Assembly (NCBI GenBank): GCA_900470805.1
Contig: UCCA01000033.1
Location: 81,454-145,453 of the forward strand
Length of the DNA: 64,000 bases
Reading direction: 5' to 3'
Origin: Hyphomicrobiales bacterium
GTDB lineage: Bacteria > Pseudomonadota > Alphaproteobacteria > Rhizobiales > Rhizobiaceae
Below, one piece after another: positions 24,515 through 32,667 of this stretch. The position numbers and the translations under genes are program-made. Each line of letters begins with the position of its first letter. The first letter of the stretch is position 1. The notes beneath the pieces are model-generated. The model was given only the letters and a program-made list of their open reading frames with translations. It was not told where the DNA came from and ran no database searches.

Positions 24515-27500
24515 GTGGCCATCGCCCATTTCTCAGCCAGCATCGTCAGCCGTGGCTCGGGCCGTAGCGTCGTACTGTCTGCGGCCTACCGGCACTGCGC
24601 GAAGATGGAGTACGAGCGCGAGGCCCGCACCATTGACTACACTCGCAAGCAGGGCTTGCTGCACGAGGAGTTTGTATTACCCACCGGCGCCCCGAAATGG
24701 GTTCGCTCCCTGACCGCTGATCGTTCTGTCGCCGGAGCGTCCGAAGCCTTCTGGAACAAGGTGGAAGCTTTCGAGAAGCGGGCCGATGCGCAGCTTGCCC
24801 GCGATCTCACCATTGCGCTTCCGCTGGAGCTTTCTCCCGAACAGAACATCGCCCTGGTCCGGGATTTTGTCGCCAAGCATATTCTTGCGAATGGGATGGT
24901 CGCCGACTGGGTTTTCCATGACAATCCCGGCAATCCGCATATCCACCTGATGACCACATTGCGGCCCCTGACCGAGGACGGGTTCGGGTCTAAGAAGGTT
25001 GCGGTCATTGGCGAGGGCGGCCACCCGGTCCGCACGAAGTCCGGCAAAATCCTGTACGAACTTTGGGCCGGGTCGACGGATGATTTCAATGTGCTACGCG
25101 ATGGTTGGTTCGAGCGGCTGAACCATCATCTGGCGCTCGGCGGCATCGATCTGAGGGTTGATGGCCGTTCCTACGAAAAGCAGGGCATCGATCTTGAACC
25201 CACTATCCATCTCGGCGTCGGGGCCAAGGCGATCGAGCGGAAGGCGGAGCAACAGGGCGTCCGGCCGGAGCTCGAACGGATCGAGCTGAACGAGCAGCGA
25301 CGCTCGGAAAACGCCCGCCGGATTCTGAAGGATCCCGCTATTGTGCTCGACCTGATCACGCGAGAAAAGAGCGTCTTCGACGAGCGCGATATCGCCAAGG
25401 TCGTGCATCGCTACATCGACGATCCCGCTGTGTTCCAGCAGCTGATGATCAGGATCATCCTGAACCCGGACGTGCTGCGGCTGCAGCGCGACACCATCCA
25501 TTTCGCCACTGGCGGGAAGCTGCCGGCGCGCTACTCGACTCGCGCGATGATCCGTATGGAAGAAACGATGGCGCGGCAGGCCCTGTGGCTATCAGCCAAA
25601 GAGACGCATGCCGTTTCCATGGACGTTCTCGATGCGACGTTCGGGCGCCATGAGCGGCTGTCCGACGAGCAGAAAGTGGCGATCGAGCGCATTGCCGGAT
25701 CCGCCCGTATAGCCGCCGTCGTGGGGCGCGCCGGGGCCGGCAAGACCACGATGATGAAGGCGGCTCGTGAGGCATGGGAACTCGCTGGATATCGTGTCGT
25801 CGGCGGCGCACTAGCGGGCAAGGCGGCCGAAGGATTGGAGAAGGAAGCGGGGATCCAGAGCCGGACGCTTGCGTCGTGGGAACTTCGCTGGAACCGCGGC
25901 CGTGACGTTCTGGACGACAAGACGATCTTCGTTATGGACGAGGCCGGCATGGTGGCCTCGAAACAGATGGCTGGGTTCGTCGATACCGTCGTGAGGGCGG
26001 GCGCCAAGATCGTGCTGGTCGGCGATCCCGAACAGCTTCAGCCGATCGAGGCGGGGGCTGCCTTCCGCGCCATCGTCGATCGCATTGGCTATGCCGAGCT
26101 CGAAACCATCTATCGCCAGCGCGAGGACTGGATGCGCAAGGCTTCGCTCGATCTCGCGCGCGGCAATGTCGAAAAGGCGTTGAGCGCCTATGGTGCCAAC
26201 GTCAGGATTACGGGCGAGCGTCTGAAGGCCGAAGCCGTCGAGAGGCTGATCGCCGACTGGAACCAGGATTACGACCAGTCAAAGACGACGCTGATCCTCG
26301 CCCATCTGCGCCGCGACGTCCGGATGCTCAATGTCATGGCCCGCGAGAAACTCGTCGAGCGCGGCGTTGTCGGTGAGGGCAAGATCTTCAAGACGGCCGA
26401 TGGCGAGCGCCGTTTCGATGCCGGCGACCAGATCGTCTTCCTGAAGAATGAGGGATCGCTCGGCGTCAAGAATGGCATGATCGGCCAGGTCGTTGAGGCC
26501 CAACCGAACCGCATCGTGGCCGTGGTCGGCGAGGGGGATCATCGGCGCCAGGTGATCGTTGAACAGCGGTTCTACAACAATCTCGATCATGGCTATGCCA
26601 CGACGATCCATAAGAGCCAGGGCGCGACGGTTGATCGCGTGAAGGTACTGGCCTCGCTATCTCTGGATCGTCATCTGACCTATGTGGCGATGACCCGTCA
26701 TCGTGAGGATCTGCAGCTCTACTACGGGACGAGGTCCTTCTCCTTCAATGGTGGCCTGGCCAAGGTTCTCTCCCGGAAGAACGCCAAGGAGACGACACTC
26801 GATTACGAGCGCGGTCAGCTCTATCGCGAGGCGCTGCGCTTTTCGGAAAACCGTGGCCTGCATATCGCCCAGGTCGCTCGCACGCTGGTCCGCGACCGGC
26901 TTGACTGGACCCTGCGCCAGAAGGCGAAGCTTGTCGGTCTTGGCCAGCGCCTTACCGCCTTAGCCGCACGCCTTGGCTTACCCCAAACCTCGAAGACCCA
27001 AACGATGAAGGAGGCGGCACCCATGGTCGCAGGCATCAAGACATTTTCCGGCTCTGTTGCCGATATGGTCGGTGACAAGCTTGGCGAGGATCCCGGCCTG
27101 AAACGGCAATGGGAGGAAATCTCGGCGCGTTTCCGTTACGTCTTCGCCGATCCTGAAACAGCCTTCCGGGCTATGAATTTCGATGTCGTGATCGCCGACA
27201 AGGACGCTGCCCGTCAAACGCTCGAAACGCTGGAGACAAACGCCGCATCGATCGGCCCGCTCAAGGGCAAGTCCGGTATTCTTGCCAGCAAGGCGGAGCG
27301 TGAGGCGCGCCGCGTCGCAGAGGTGAATGTTCCGGCCTTGAAGCGGGATCTTGAGCAATACCTTCGGATGCGCGAGACCGCCGCATTGAGGCACCAGGCG
27401 GACGAGCAGGCGCTGCGCCAGCGGGTCTCGATCGACATTCCGGCGCTGTCGCCGGCAGCGAGTGTTGTGCTGGAGCGGGTGCGTGACGCCATCGACCGCA

Positions 27501-27817
27501 ACGATCTGCCGGCCGCGATGGCCTATGCACTCAGCAATCGCGAGACCAAGCTCGAAATCGACGGCTTCAACCGGGCGGTGACCGAGCGATTTGGGGAACG
27601 GACGCTGCTGAGCAACGCGGCGCAAGAGCCTTCGGGAACGCTGCACGAAAAGCTTTCCGAGGGTATGAAGCCGGAGCAAAAGGAACAGTTTAAACAAGCC
27701 TGGCCGGTCATGCGGACAGCGCAACAGCTCGCGGCCCACGAGCGCACCGTCCAGTCGCTAAAACAAGCCGAGGAACAGCGTCTTACCCAGCGTCAGGCGC
27801 CGGTGCTGAAGCAATGA
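24515..27817 (+). CDS. traA: TraA relaxase/helicase
   Basis: A 1100-residue protein, the same length as Ti-plasmid TraA, with a GTG start. The N-terminal MobA/MobL relaxase domain shows AIAHFSASIVSRGSGRS, SAAYRHCAKMEYEREARTID and the metal-binding NPHIHLMTTLRPL (about residues 141-153). A RecD/TraI-like helicase follows, with Walker A GRAGAGKTTMM near residue 405, FVMDEAGMVASKQM (motif II), TTIHKSQGATVD and YVAMTRHREDL. It nicks oriT, stays covalently attached and unwinds DNA for transfer. Its stop overlaps traF by 4 bp. Confidence 0.95.
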   Translation: MAIAHFSASIVSRGSGRSVVLSAAYRHCAKMEYEREARTIDYTRKQGLLHEEFVLPTGAPKWVRSLTADRSVAGASEAFWNKVEAFEKRADAQLARDLTIALPLELSPEQNIALVRDFVAKHILANGMVADWVFHDNPGNPHIHLMTTLRPLTEDGFGSKKVAVIGEGGHPVRTKSGKILYELWAGSTDDFNVLRDGWFERLNHHLALGGIDLRVDGRSYEKQGIDLEPTIHLGVGAKAIERKAEQQGVRPELERIELNEQRRSENARRILKDPAIVLDLITREKSVFDERDIAKVVHRYIDDPAVFQQLMIRIILNPDVLRLQRDTIHFATGGKLPARYSTRAMIRMEETMARQALWLSAKETHAVSMDVLDATFGRHERLSDEQKVAIERIAGSARIAAVVGRAGAGKTTMMKAAREAWELAGYRVVGGALAGKAAEGLEKEAGIQSRTLASWELRWNRGRDVLDDKTIFVMDEAGMVASKQMAGFVDTVVRAGAKIVLVGDPEQLQPIEAGAAFRAIVDRIGYAELETIYRQREDWMRKASLDLARGNVEKALSAYGANVRITGERLKAEAVERLIADWNQDYDQSKTTLILAHLRRDVRMLNVMAREKLVERGVVGEGKIFKTADGERRFDAGDQIVFLKNEGSLGVKNGMIGQVVEAQPNRIVAVVGEGDHRRQVIVEQRFYNNLDHGYATTIHKSQGATVDRVKVLASLSLDRHLTYVAMTRHREDLQLYYGTRSFSFNGGLAKVLSRKNAKETTLDYERGQLYREALRFSENRGLHIAQVARTLVRDRLDWTLRQKAKLVGLGQRLTALAARLGLPQTSKTQTMKEAAPMVAGIKTFSGSVADMVGDKLGEDPGLKRQWEEISARFRYVFADPETAFRAMNFDVVIADKDAARQTLETLETNAASIGPLKGKSGILASKAEREARRVAEVNVPALKRDLEQYLRMRETAALRHQADEQALRQRVSIDIPALSPAASVVLERVRDAIDRNDLPAAMAYALSNRETKLEIDGFNRAVTERFGERTLLSNAAQEPSGTLHEKLSEGMKPEQKEQFKQAWPVMRTAQQLAAHERTVQSLKQAEEQRLTQRQAPVLKQ

Positions 27818-28344
27818 GGACGAGGCGCCTTCTTCTGTTTCTGACGGGCGTGGGCGTCACTATGTCCGCACTGGCGGCGTCCGGGTTCATCGGCGGCTAC
27901 CGGCTGAACCTGACCCCAAGCGAGCCGCTCGGACTTTGGCGTATCGAAGAGCTTCAGCGTTCGGTCGCGATAGGCGATCTGGTGTTTCTGTGCCCACCCA
28001 TGACAGCCACGTTCACAGAAGCTTGGCGGCGCGGATATCTGCGGCGAGGGCTTTGCGCCGGCGGGTTCGCGCCGCTGATCAAGACCGTCGCAGCACTTCC
28101 CGGACAGCATGTCGACATCACCGATCATGTGCTCATCGATGGTCGTCCGGTTCCCTCATCGGCGGTGTGGGGGAGGGACGGCGAGGGCAGAGTGCTCCTG
28201 CCAGATCCCGGCGGTGTCGTACCGCCGCATCATCTGTTCATTCACTCACCCTTTGCGAGCTCCTATGATAGTCGATATTTTGGCCCGGTTCCGGATTCCG
28301 GTCTTCTCGGCCTGGCGCGGCCGGTTTTCACTTTCGACCCGTGA
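27814..28344 (+). CDS. traF: TraF, S26-family pilin-maturation peptidase
   Basis: A 176-residue protein with an N-terminal membrane anchor (RLLLFLTGVGVTMSALAASG). The signal-peptidase-like motif is TPSEPLGLWR with the catalytic Ser at residue 36, and a Lys sits at residue 90 in LIKTVAALPGQHV. TraF of the RP4/Ti type processes and cyclises the pilin subunit in the inner membrane/periplasm. It is translationally coupled to traA (ATGA overlap), and its 3' end overlaps the likely traB start by 80 bp. Confidence 0.9.
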   Translation: MRTRRLLLFLTGVGVTMSALAASGFIGGYRLNLTPSEPLGLWRIEELQRSVAIGDLVFLCPPMTATFTEAWRRGYLRRGLCAGGFAPLIKTVAALPGQHVDITDHVLIDGRPVPSSAVWGRDGEGRVLLPDPGGVVPPHHLFIHSPFASSYDSRYFGPVPDSGLLGLARPVFTFDP

Positions 28345-29560
28345 TCGCAGTGACGACCAGAGGAACGACCGCTGGAAACCCATCCTTCTGATCATCGCCT
28401 CGATTGCCTGTGGGAGGATCGGCTGGAGCGGCGAGGTGCTTCTCCTTCCAGTCGCCATGATCTTTCCGTTGCTCTGGGCAATGGCACCGTCACGCTACAA
28501 TGCTGCGCTTGTAGCGGCCGGGTATTTCCTGGCGGCCTCCCGCGGATTGCCGCAGGGCGTGGCGAACTTCTATGCCGCCGATCTTTGGCCCGGTCTGGCG
28601 CTTTGGGTGATGGCATCCTTATCCTTCGTCATCGTCCATGCAGTGTTCTGGACGAAACCGTGTGGCGGAAACTCTTCCGGGAAGGAAGGAACGGACGCGG
28701 CGAGAGGGCTACGCTATCTCGCGGTCCTGGTACTGATGGCACTGCCGCCTTTCGGAATCATGGGCTGGGCACATCCCCTGACAGCCGCCGGCGTCTTGTT
28801 TCCCGGCTGGGGATGGTGGGGACTGGGCGCGACCGCGATCCTGTTGGTCGTCATGACCGGTCGAAGATGGCAGATCGCGGTCGCCGTCCTCGGAGGACTT
28901 TACGTTTGGTCCGCCACGAACTGGACGCCCCCGAAACTAACACCCGGCTGGATCTCCGTCGATCTGAAACAGGGGGCAAACCTTGGGCGCGATGGCTCGC
29001 TTCAGTATCACCGCGACCTGATCGCGAGGGTGCGCAGCGCCGCGAAGGCAGGCAAGGATGTTCGTGTTGTGGTGCTGCCCGAAAGCGCGCTCGGCTTCTG
29101 GACGCCGACCGTGGGGCGGGTCTGGCAGGAAGGTCTCCGTGGCTCGGGCCTCACCGTCGTCGCAGGTGCTGCCGTCATCGATCCCAGGGGCTATGACAAC
29201 GTGATGGTGGCGATCTCGGCCGATGAGGCAAAGATCCTTTATCGTGAGCGTATGCCGGTCCCGGGTTCGATGTGGCAACCGTGGTTGCAATGGACCGGGC
29301 GGGGCGGTGGCGCGCGGGCCGACTTCTTCGGCAATCCGGTGGTCAATGTCGACGGAGTAAGGATCGCGCCGCTGATCTGCTACGAGCAGCTCATTCTCTG
29401 GCCGGTCCTGCAATCGATGCTGCACTCGCCCGAGGTGATCGTTGCCGTTGGCAATGGCTGGTGGACCGAGAACACTTCGATCGTCGCCATTCAGAAAGCG
29501 AGCGTTGCAGCCTGGGCAAGGCTCTTTGGCCCGCCCGTCGTTATGGCATTCAACACATAA
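28265..29560 (+). CDS. traB: TraB conjugal transfer protein (CN-hydrolase-like)
   Basis: A 431-residue protein from ATG 28265; the frame is open to 28109 inside traF, and the exact start is uncertain. About five hydrophobic segments fill residues 35-220. The C-terminal nitrilase-like domain shows VVVLPESALGFW (Glu) and APLICYEQLILWP (Cys), the arrangement of apolipoprotein N-acyltransferases. TraB of Ti plasmids increases transfer but is not strictly required. It is in the traA-F-B-H operon, 12 bp before traH. Confidence 0.85.
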   Translation: MIVDILARFRIPVFSAWRGRFSLSTRDRSDDQRNDRWKPILLIIASIACGRIGWSGEVLLLPVAMIFPLLWAMAPSRYNAALVAAGYFLAASRGLPQGVANFYAADLWPGLALWVMASLSFVIVHAVFWTKPCGGNSSGKEGTDAARGLRYLAVLVLMALPPFGIMGWAHPLTAAGVLFPGWGWWGLGATAILLVVMTGRRWQIAVAVLGGLYVWSATNWTPPKLTPGWISVDLKQGANLGRDGSLQYHRDLIARVRSAAKAGKDVRVVVLPESALGFWTPTVGRVWQEGLRGSGLTVVAGAAVIDPRGYDNVMVAISADEAKILYRERMPVPGSMWQPWLQWTGRGGGARADFFGNPVVNVDGVRIAPLICYEQLILWPVLQSMLHSPEVIVAVGNGWWTENTSIVAIQKASVAAWARLFGPPVVMAFNT

Positions 29561-29572
29561 GGAGTACCCGGG

Positions 29573-30199
29573 ATGCTTGATGCCGTCCTTATCCAGCAAT
29601 GCGCCGATCCGTCCCTGAAGCCTGCGATTGTCGAGCAGTTCATCGCGCAAGCCGGATCGCAGGATCCGCTGGCGGTCACCGTGCGCTCCGGCAACCGGGT
29701 GGTGCTCGTGCCGAAGCCGACGACGCCGGAGGAGGCTCTTGTTCTGATCCGCGACAATCTCGGCCGTAACGCCGTTCGCGTGGGTATCACCCAATATCCG
29801 GCAGGCGTCGGCATCTTCGAGGCCCGGCAGTTGAAGCCGGAGATGGTCGAGCCATGTGAGAACATCCGCATGGGGACGGCGCTATTTGCCAAGGTCTTCC
29901 GCATCGTTTCGAAATGGTATGGCAATCCGACGGCGAAAGACGTCCTGCCACAAGTCATGGACGATGCGGTCATGGCCTGGCAGACCGGGTATTTCGAAGG
30001 AGTAGCGGTGTTTAGCGCGGAAGATCCCGGACAGGAGAAAATCACTCGCCCTGCCACGGCCAATTCCGAACAATCTAAAAATAGCGCCGACTCAAAAGAC
30101 GGTAGCGCTGCAGCGATACTCGCGACCGAAGCGGGAGCTCCCGATCCCAACAAGGCTGGCATCAGGGTTGATCTCTCGGAAATCCGCGCAATGCCGTAA
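29573..30199 (+). CDS. traH: TraH conjugal transfer protein
   Basis: A 208-residue protein, the usual TraH size, starting MLDAVLIQQCADPSLKPAIV. The middle, NAVRVGITQYPAGVGIFEAR, resembles the lytic-transglycosylase-like VirB1/P19 family, though no clear catalytic Glu motif is visible. The last third (NSEQSKNSADSKDGSAAAIL) is low-complexity. It closes the traAFBH operon. A TraR box lies 10 bp beyond its stop codon. Confidence 0.85.
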   Translation: MLDAVLIQQCADPSLKPAIVEQFIAQAGSQDPLAVTVRSGNRVVLVPKPTTPEEALVLIRDNLGRNAVRVGITQYPAGVGIFEARQLKPEMVEPCENIRMGTALFAKVFRIVSKWYGNPTAKDVLPQVMDDAVMAWQTGYFEGVAVFSAEDPGQEKITRPATANSEQSKNSADSKDGSAAAILATEAGAPDPNKAGIRVDLSEIRAMP

Positions 30200-30208
30200 C
30201 CAGATCCT

Positions 30209-30226
30209 TTCTGCAGATCTGCAGAC
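30209..30226. promoter_or_regulatory. Second TraR box, upstream of traM
   Basis: TTCTGCAGATCTGCAGAC has the same 14-bp core CTGCAGATCTGCAG as the box at 24356. It lies between traH and traM, about 285 bp before the traM start. TraR activation of traM is known in the octopine Ti system, so this box may give negative feedback on TraR. The distance is unusually long. Confidence 0.7.
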
Positions 30227-30301
30227 CGATTGTCTTTCCAATGCCCTAGCGGAAACAGTCGTGAGCTTTTATAAGACGGGGCAGGGCAGTACGCGCTGCC
30301 C

Positions 30302-30445
30302 GGGGTGTGCAAACCCTTCCTAGCGGTTGGCGCCGGCCGATACGGCACCAGAATCCTCTGACCATTTGGCCGGGGGCCTGTGACGTATGTCCAGGCGCCT
30401 CGGTGCTAAAGGTCTCAGGACTGTCTAGGACGGTTTGCAACCCCC
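30302..30445 (+). repeat. Large imperfect inverted repeat in the traH-traM gap
   Basis: The outer arms are 30302-30323 (GGGGTGTGCAAACCCTTCCT + AG) and 30425-30445 (CTAGGACGGTTTGCAACCCC + C), which pair almost fully. Inside, GCACC/GGTGC and TCCTCTGACC/GGTCTCAGGA are further near-complementary arms. As RNA the 144 nt would form a long branched hairpin in the traM leader. It matches no riboswitch known to me. Confidence 0.5.
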
Positions 30446-30509
30446 GGCTTGGGATCAGAGATAAACGTTTGCGGGGGCGCACCGCAGACAATTTTCAGGG
30501 TTGGATTAC

Positions 30510-30818
30510 ATGGAAACCAGAGATGCCGACGTGGTCGGGGGATGCGAGCTTCGCCCAGTGATGGGGCTGACGCGCGGATTGCCGAGTACGGAGATGGAGC
30601 TATTGGCTGTGAATGCCGTCCAACTGCACAGGCAGCTCCTGGAGAAGGCGGATCATCTGTTTCAGGCTCTTCCGCAGGACTATAAGACCGGCACGGCCGT
30701 GGGCGGCGCGCAGCACCTGGAATATATCGAAGCCATGATCGAGATGCACGCACAGATGGGCGCGTTGAACATGCTCATTAAGCTTCTCGGTTATATCCCG
30801 AGGGTGTCGGTGAACTGA
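30510..30818 (+). CDS. traM: TraM, TraR antiactivator
   Basis: A 102-residue protein from ATG 30510, equal in length to Ti-plasmid TraM. Conserved stretches are ELRPVMGLTRGLPSTEMELL, LHRQLLEKADHLFQALPQDY and MGALNMLIKLLGYIPRVSVN. TraM is a helical dimer that binds TraR and blocks DNA binding until signal and TraR exceed a threshold. It is convergent with traR1; the two stop codons are 9 bp apart inside one palindrome. Confidence 0.95.
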   Translation: METRDADVVGGCELRPVMGLTRGLPSTEMELLAVNAVQLHRQLLEKADHLFQALPQDYKTGTAVGGAQHLEYIEAMIEMHAQMGALNMLIKLLGYIPRVSVN

Positions 30819-30836
30819 TCTGGGCACTCAGATCAG
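30815..30836. terminator. Palindrome spanning the traM and traR1 stop codons
   Basis: CTGATCTG GGCACT CAGATCAG is a perfect 8-bp inverted repeat that includes the ends of both convergent genes. It lacks T runs, so it may act as a weak bidirectional terminator or a stabilising 3' stem. Confidence 0.5.
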
Positions 30837-31532
30837 GCCGGCGCGGATACCGAGCGCCACAAGATGTGGCATGGTATGGATCTGCAGACGCTTGCGGGTC
30901 TCCTCGAGCTTGCTCTTCACCGAGTTGTACTTCACCCCTTCCAGATCTGCAGCTTCGTGCATGGTTTTGCCGACAGCTATCCAGTTCAGGTACGCAGCCT
31001 CTTTTGGGTCAAGCCAATCCGGTTGCTGTTCGGTCGGCGTCAGCGGCAACAGAGACATTCTTGTATGAAGCTGGCCGACCGCTGCTGCGGCCGCGACGGG
31101 ATTAATCTCGCGCTCAAGATGGATAGTTGTCATATCGGACGCTAGTGTAAACATGGACGTCGAGCCGTTCGCTGCCCTGATGGGAATGGTAATTCCTGAG
31201 CGAATGCCAAAATCGGCGGCGCGGTCGAAGAATTCGCGCTCTTCCTTTGAAAGGCGCTTTCGCTCCAGTTCGCCGCTCCACGAAAACGCCTGCTTCAGAG
31301 ACTTGGCGCGATTGACGATTGGATCGACCGCTTCGAACTTCCGCTTGAAATAGAGTGTCCGCCATTCGGGGTGATAATTGGATGCGGCGACCGTGTGACC
31401 TGGTCGGATATAAAGATAGGCATAGCCGCCAAACCCCGCCTGTTCGGCGAGGTGGCTCAGGGCGTCCTTCAGGATAGTCTCGTCGCCGCGAAGCGCGGCG
31501 AGATCGGTCAACTTGTCGAGCCAGTGCTGCAT
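30828..31532 (-). CDS. traR: TraR quorum-sensing activator, copy 1
   Basis: A 234-residue LuxR-family protein, the exact length of Ti-plasmid TraR, starting MQHWLDKLTDLAALRGDETI. Signal-pocket residues W57, Y61, D70 and the W in FSWSGE (W85) are present. The C-terminal HTH (EAADLEGVKYNSVKSKLEET) keeps N203 but has Lys at 206 and Glu at 210, where classical TraR has Arg at both base-contacting positions. It should bind a 3-oxo-C8-like AHL and activate tra operons. It lies 332 bp downstream of the GntR gene on the same strand and faces traM. Confidence 0.95.
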   Translation of the reverse strand: MQHWLDKLTDLAALRGDETILKDALSHLAEQAGFGGYAYLYIRPGHTVAASNYHPEWRTLYFKRKFEAVDPIVNRAKSLKQAFSWSGELERKRLSKEEREFFDRAADFGIRSGITIPIRAANGSTSMFTLASDMTTIHLEREINPVAAAAAVGQLHTRMSLLPLTPTEQQPDWLDPKEAAYLNWIAVGKTMHEAADLEGVKYNSVKSKLEETRKRLQIHTMPHLVALGIRAGLI

Positions 31533-31864
31533 TTGAATACTCCGTACCAGTGTCAGGTGGGACAGGTCACACTAAAACCCCTTGCAGTCAGAGTGATGCG
31601 CAGAAGCAACTATAAGTTGCATAACGAACCTTATGGAACCTCTTTCAATAACGAGCATTGAGAATTACCGGGCGGTGGATCGCTTAGATCACTATCGCCA
31701 CCGCTCAGTTCTATTGCAGAGCGCGTTAGGGCCGGGCGAACGACTTCCAAATTTGGAGTACCATCTCACTACAGTGCTACTCGCCAGGTCTTTAGCCGCT
31801 CGATTAACCTCGCGGCGAGCGAGGGCAATCGGTAAGTAAAGGCTTGCTAATGAAGCTGCTTCGA
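31533..31864 (-). promoter_or_regulatory. traR1 upstream region, partly duplicated at traR2
   Basis: The first ~45 bp upstream of the traR1 start are almost identical to those upstream of traR2, including GAATACTCCGTACCAGTGTC and CACACTA. A further shared element is GCAAC TATAA GTTGC (31606-31620), a 5-bp inverted repeat that at traR2 reads GCAACTATAAGGTGC. Beyond about 31640 the two diverge. Nothing else recognisable lies up to the GntR stop codon. Confidence 0.55.
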
Positions 31865-32530
31865 TCATATGAGATTGGTTTCCAACCGCTCAATGATCTT
31901 GTCGATCTCCCCTGCACTTCGCCGTCTCTGCTGACTATGGATCGAACGAGCGAGAGGCAGATCCTTCGCAAGCAACGCGTCGACAAGTGCCGCATGGGCA
32001 TCCGTCGATTGCACGGGAACGGGCCGCATCATCCGCGTCAACGCGCGTACCCGCCACATTTGTTCAAGAAACTGGTTGGCGCATTTGAACAGAACATCGT
32101 TGCCGCTCAGTACCAGCAGCTTCTTGTGAAACTCCGCGTCAGCTTCGGACCAGAGCTTCAGGTCGTCAGCATCGTTGGCCGACCGCATCTTTTTGACGGC
32201 ATCCAAGAGCGGCCGCAGGTCCTCCTTGGAACAACGCTCATGTATACTGTCGATCGCGAGTAGCTCCAAGCTGGCGAGTACCTCCTGGACGTCCGCTAAT
32301 TCCTTCCTTGAAATCAATGGAACCCGAAAACCTTGCCGAGGCAAAACTTCAAGGAGTTTTTCTTCAGATAGACGCTGGAGCGCCACCCTAATAGGCGTGC
32401 GACTCATTCCTAGACGCTTTTCGACGTCGCCGATCGGGATTGACACTCCCGGCCGATAACTCCCCGCTAGGATGTCGCGCTTGAGCGACGCATAAGCGAC
32501 TTCATAGTTCGTCTGGTTCTCGACGGTCAT
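31865..32530 (-). CDS. GntR-family regulator, FCD type (cluster A)
   Basis: From ATG 32530 a 221-residue protein. It has an N-terminal winged HTH (EVAYASLKRDILAGSYRPGV; GDVEKRLGMSRTPIRVALQR) and a C-terminal FCD domain with likely metal ligands (DAEFHKKLLVLSGN; AHAALVDALLA). FCD GntR regulators usually repress sugar-acid catabolism and release DNA on binding a pathway metabolite. GTATAC sites occur in its own upstream region and between the divergent cluster A operons, so it probably represses both. traR1 lies directly downstream. Confidence 0.85.
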   Translation of the reverse strand: MTVENQTNYEVAYASLKRDILAGSYRPGVSIPIGDVEKRLGMSRTPIRVALQRLSEEKLLEVLPRQGFRVPLISRKELADVQEVLASLELLAIDSIHERCSKEDLRPLLDAVKKMRSANDADDLKLWSEADAEFHKKLLVLSGNDVLFKCANQFLEQMWRVRALTRMMRPVPVQSTDAHAALVDALLAKDLPLARSIHSQQRRRSAGEIDKIIERLETNLI

Positions 32531-32565
32531 CAACTTTTCCAAAGAATCCGTGTTGGTTATACGGT

Positions 32566-32577
32566 ATCGTATACCTC
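32566..32577. promoter_or_regulatory. GTATAC operator-like site upstream of gntR
   Basis: GTATAC at 32569-32574, read on the minus strand as GGTATACGATACC, matches the GTATAC core favoured by FCD-type GntR proteins. It shares the 9-mer GTATACGAT with the site at 37720. It is 36-48 bp upstream of the GntR start, suitable for autoregulation. Confidence 0.55.
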
Positions 32578-32667
32578 GGACTGCAGCAAGTGCCCTGCGG
32601 CATCGTTTGCCTTCGTCGATAGCCGGGCGCCCGCGCAAGGAACGCGGAGGCCCGTTGATCCCGATGC

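Noticed and set aside
30891..30960. Partial TraR-box-like GATCTGCAG sequences inside traR1
   Set aside because: They match only half of the palindrome and lie within coding sequence; the equivalent stretches in traR2 are not conserved.
31633..31839. 68-codon frame between traR1 and the GntR gene
   Set aside because: No ribosome site, no motif, and it lies in the traR1 upstream region where only short control elements are expected.
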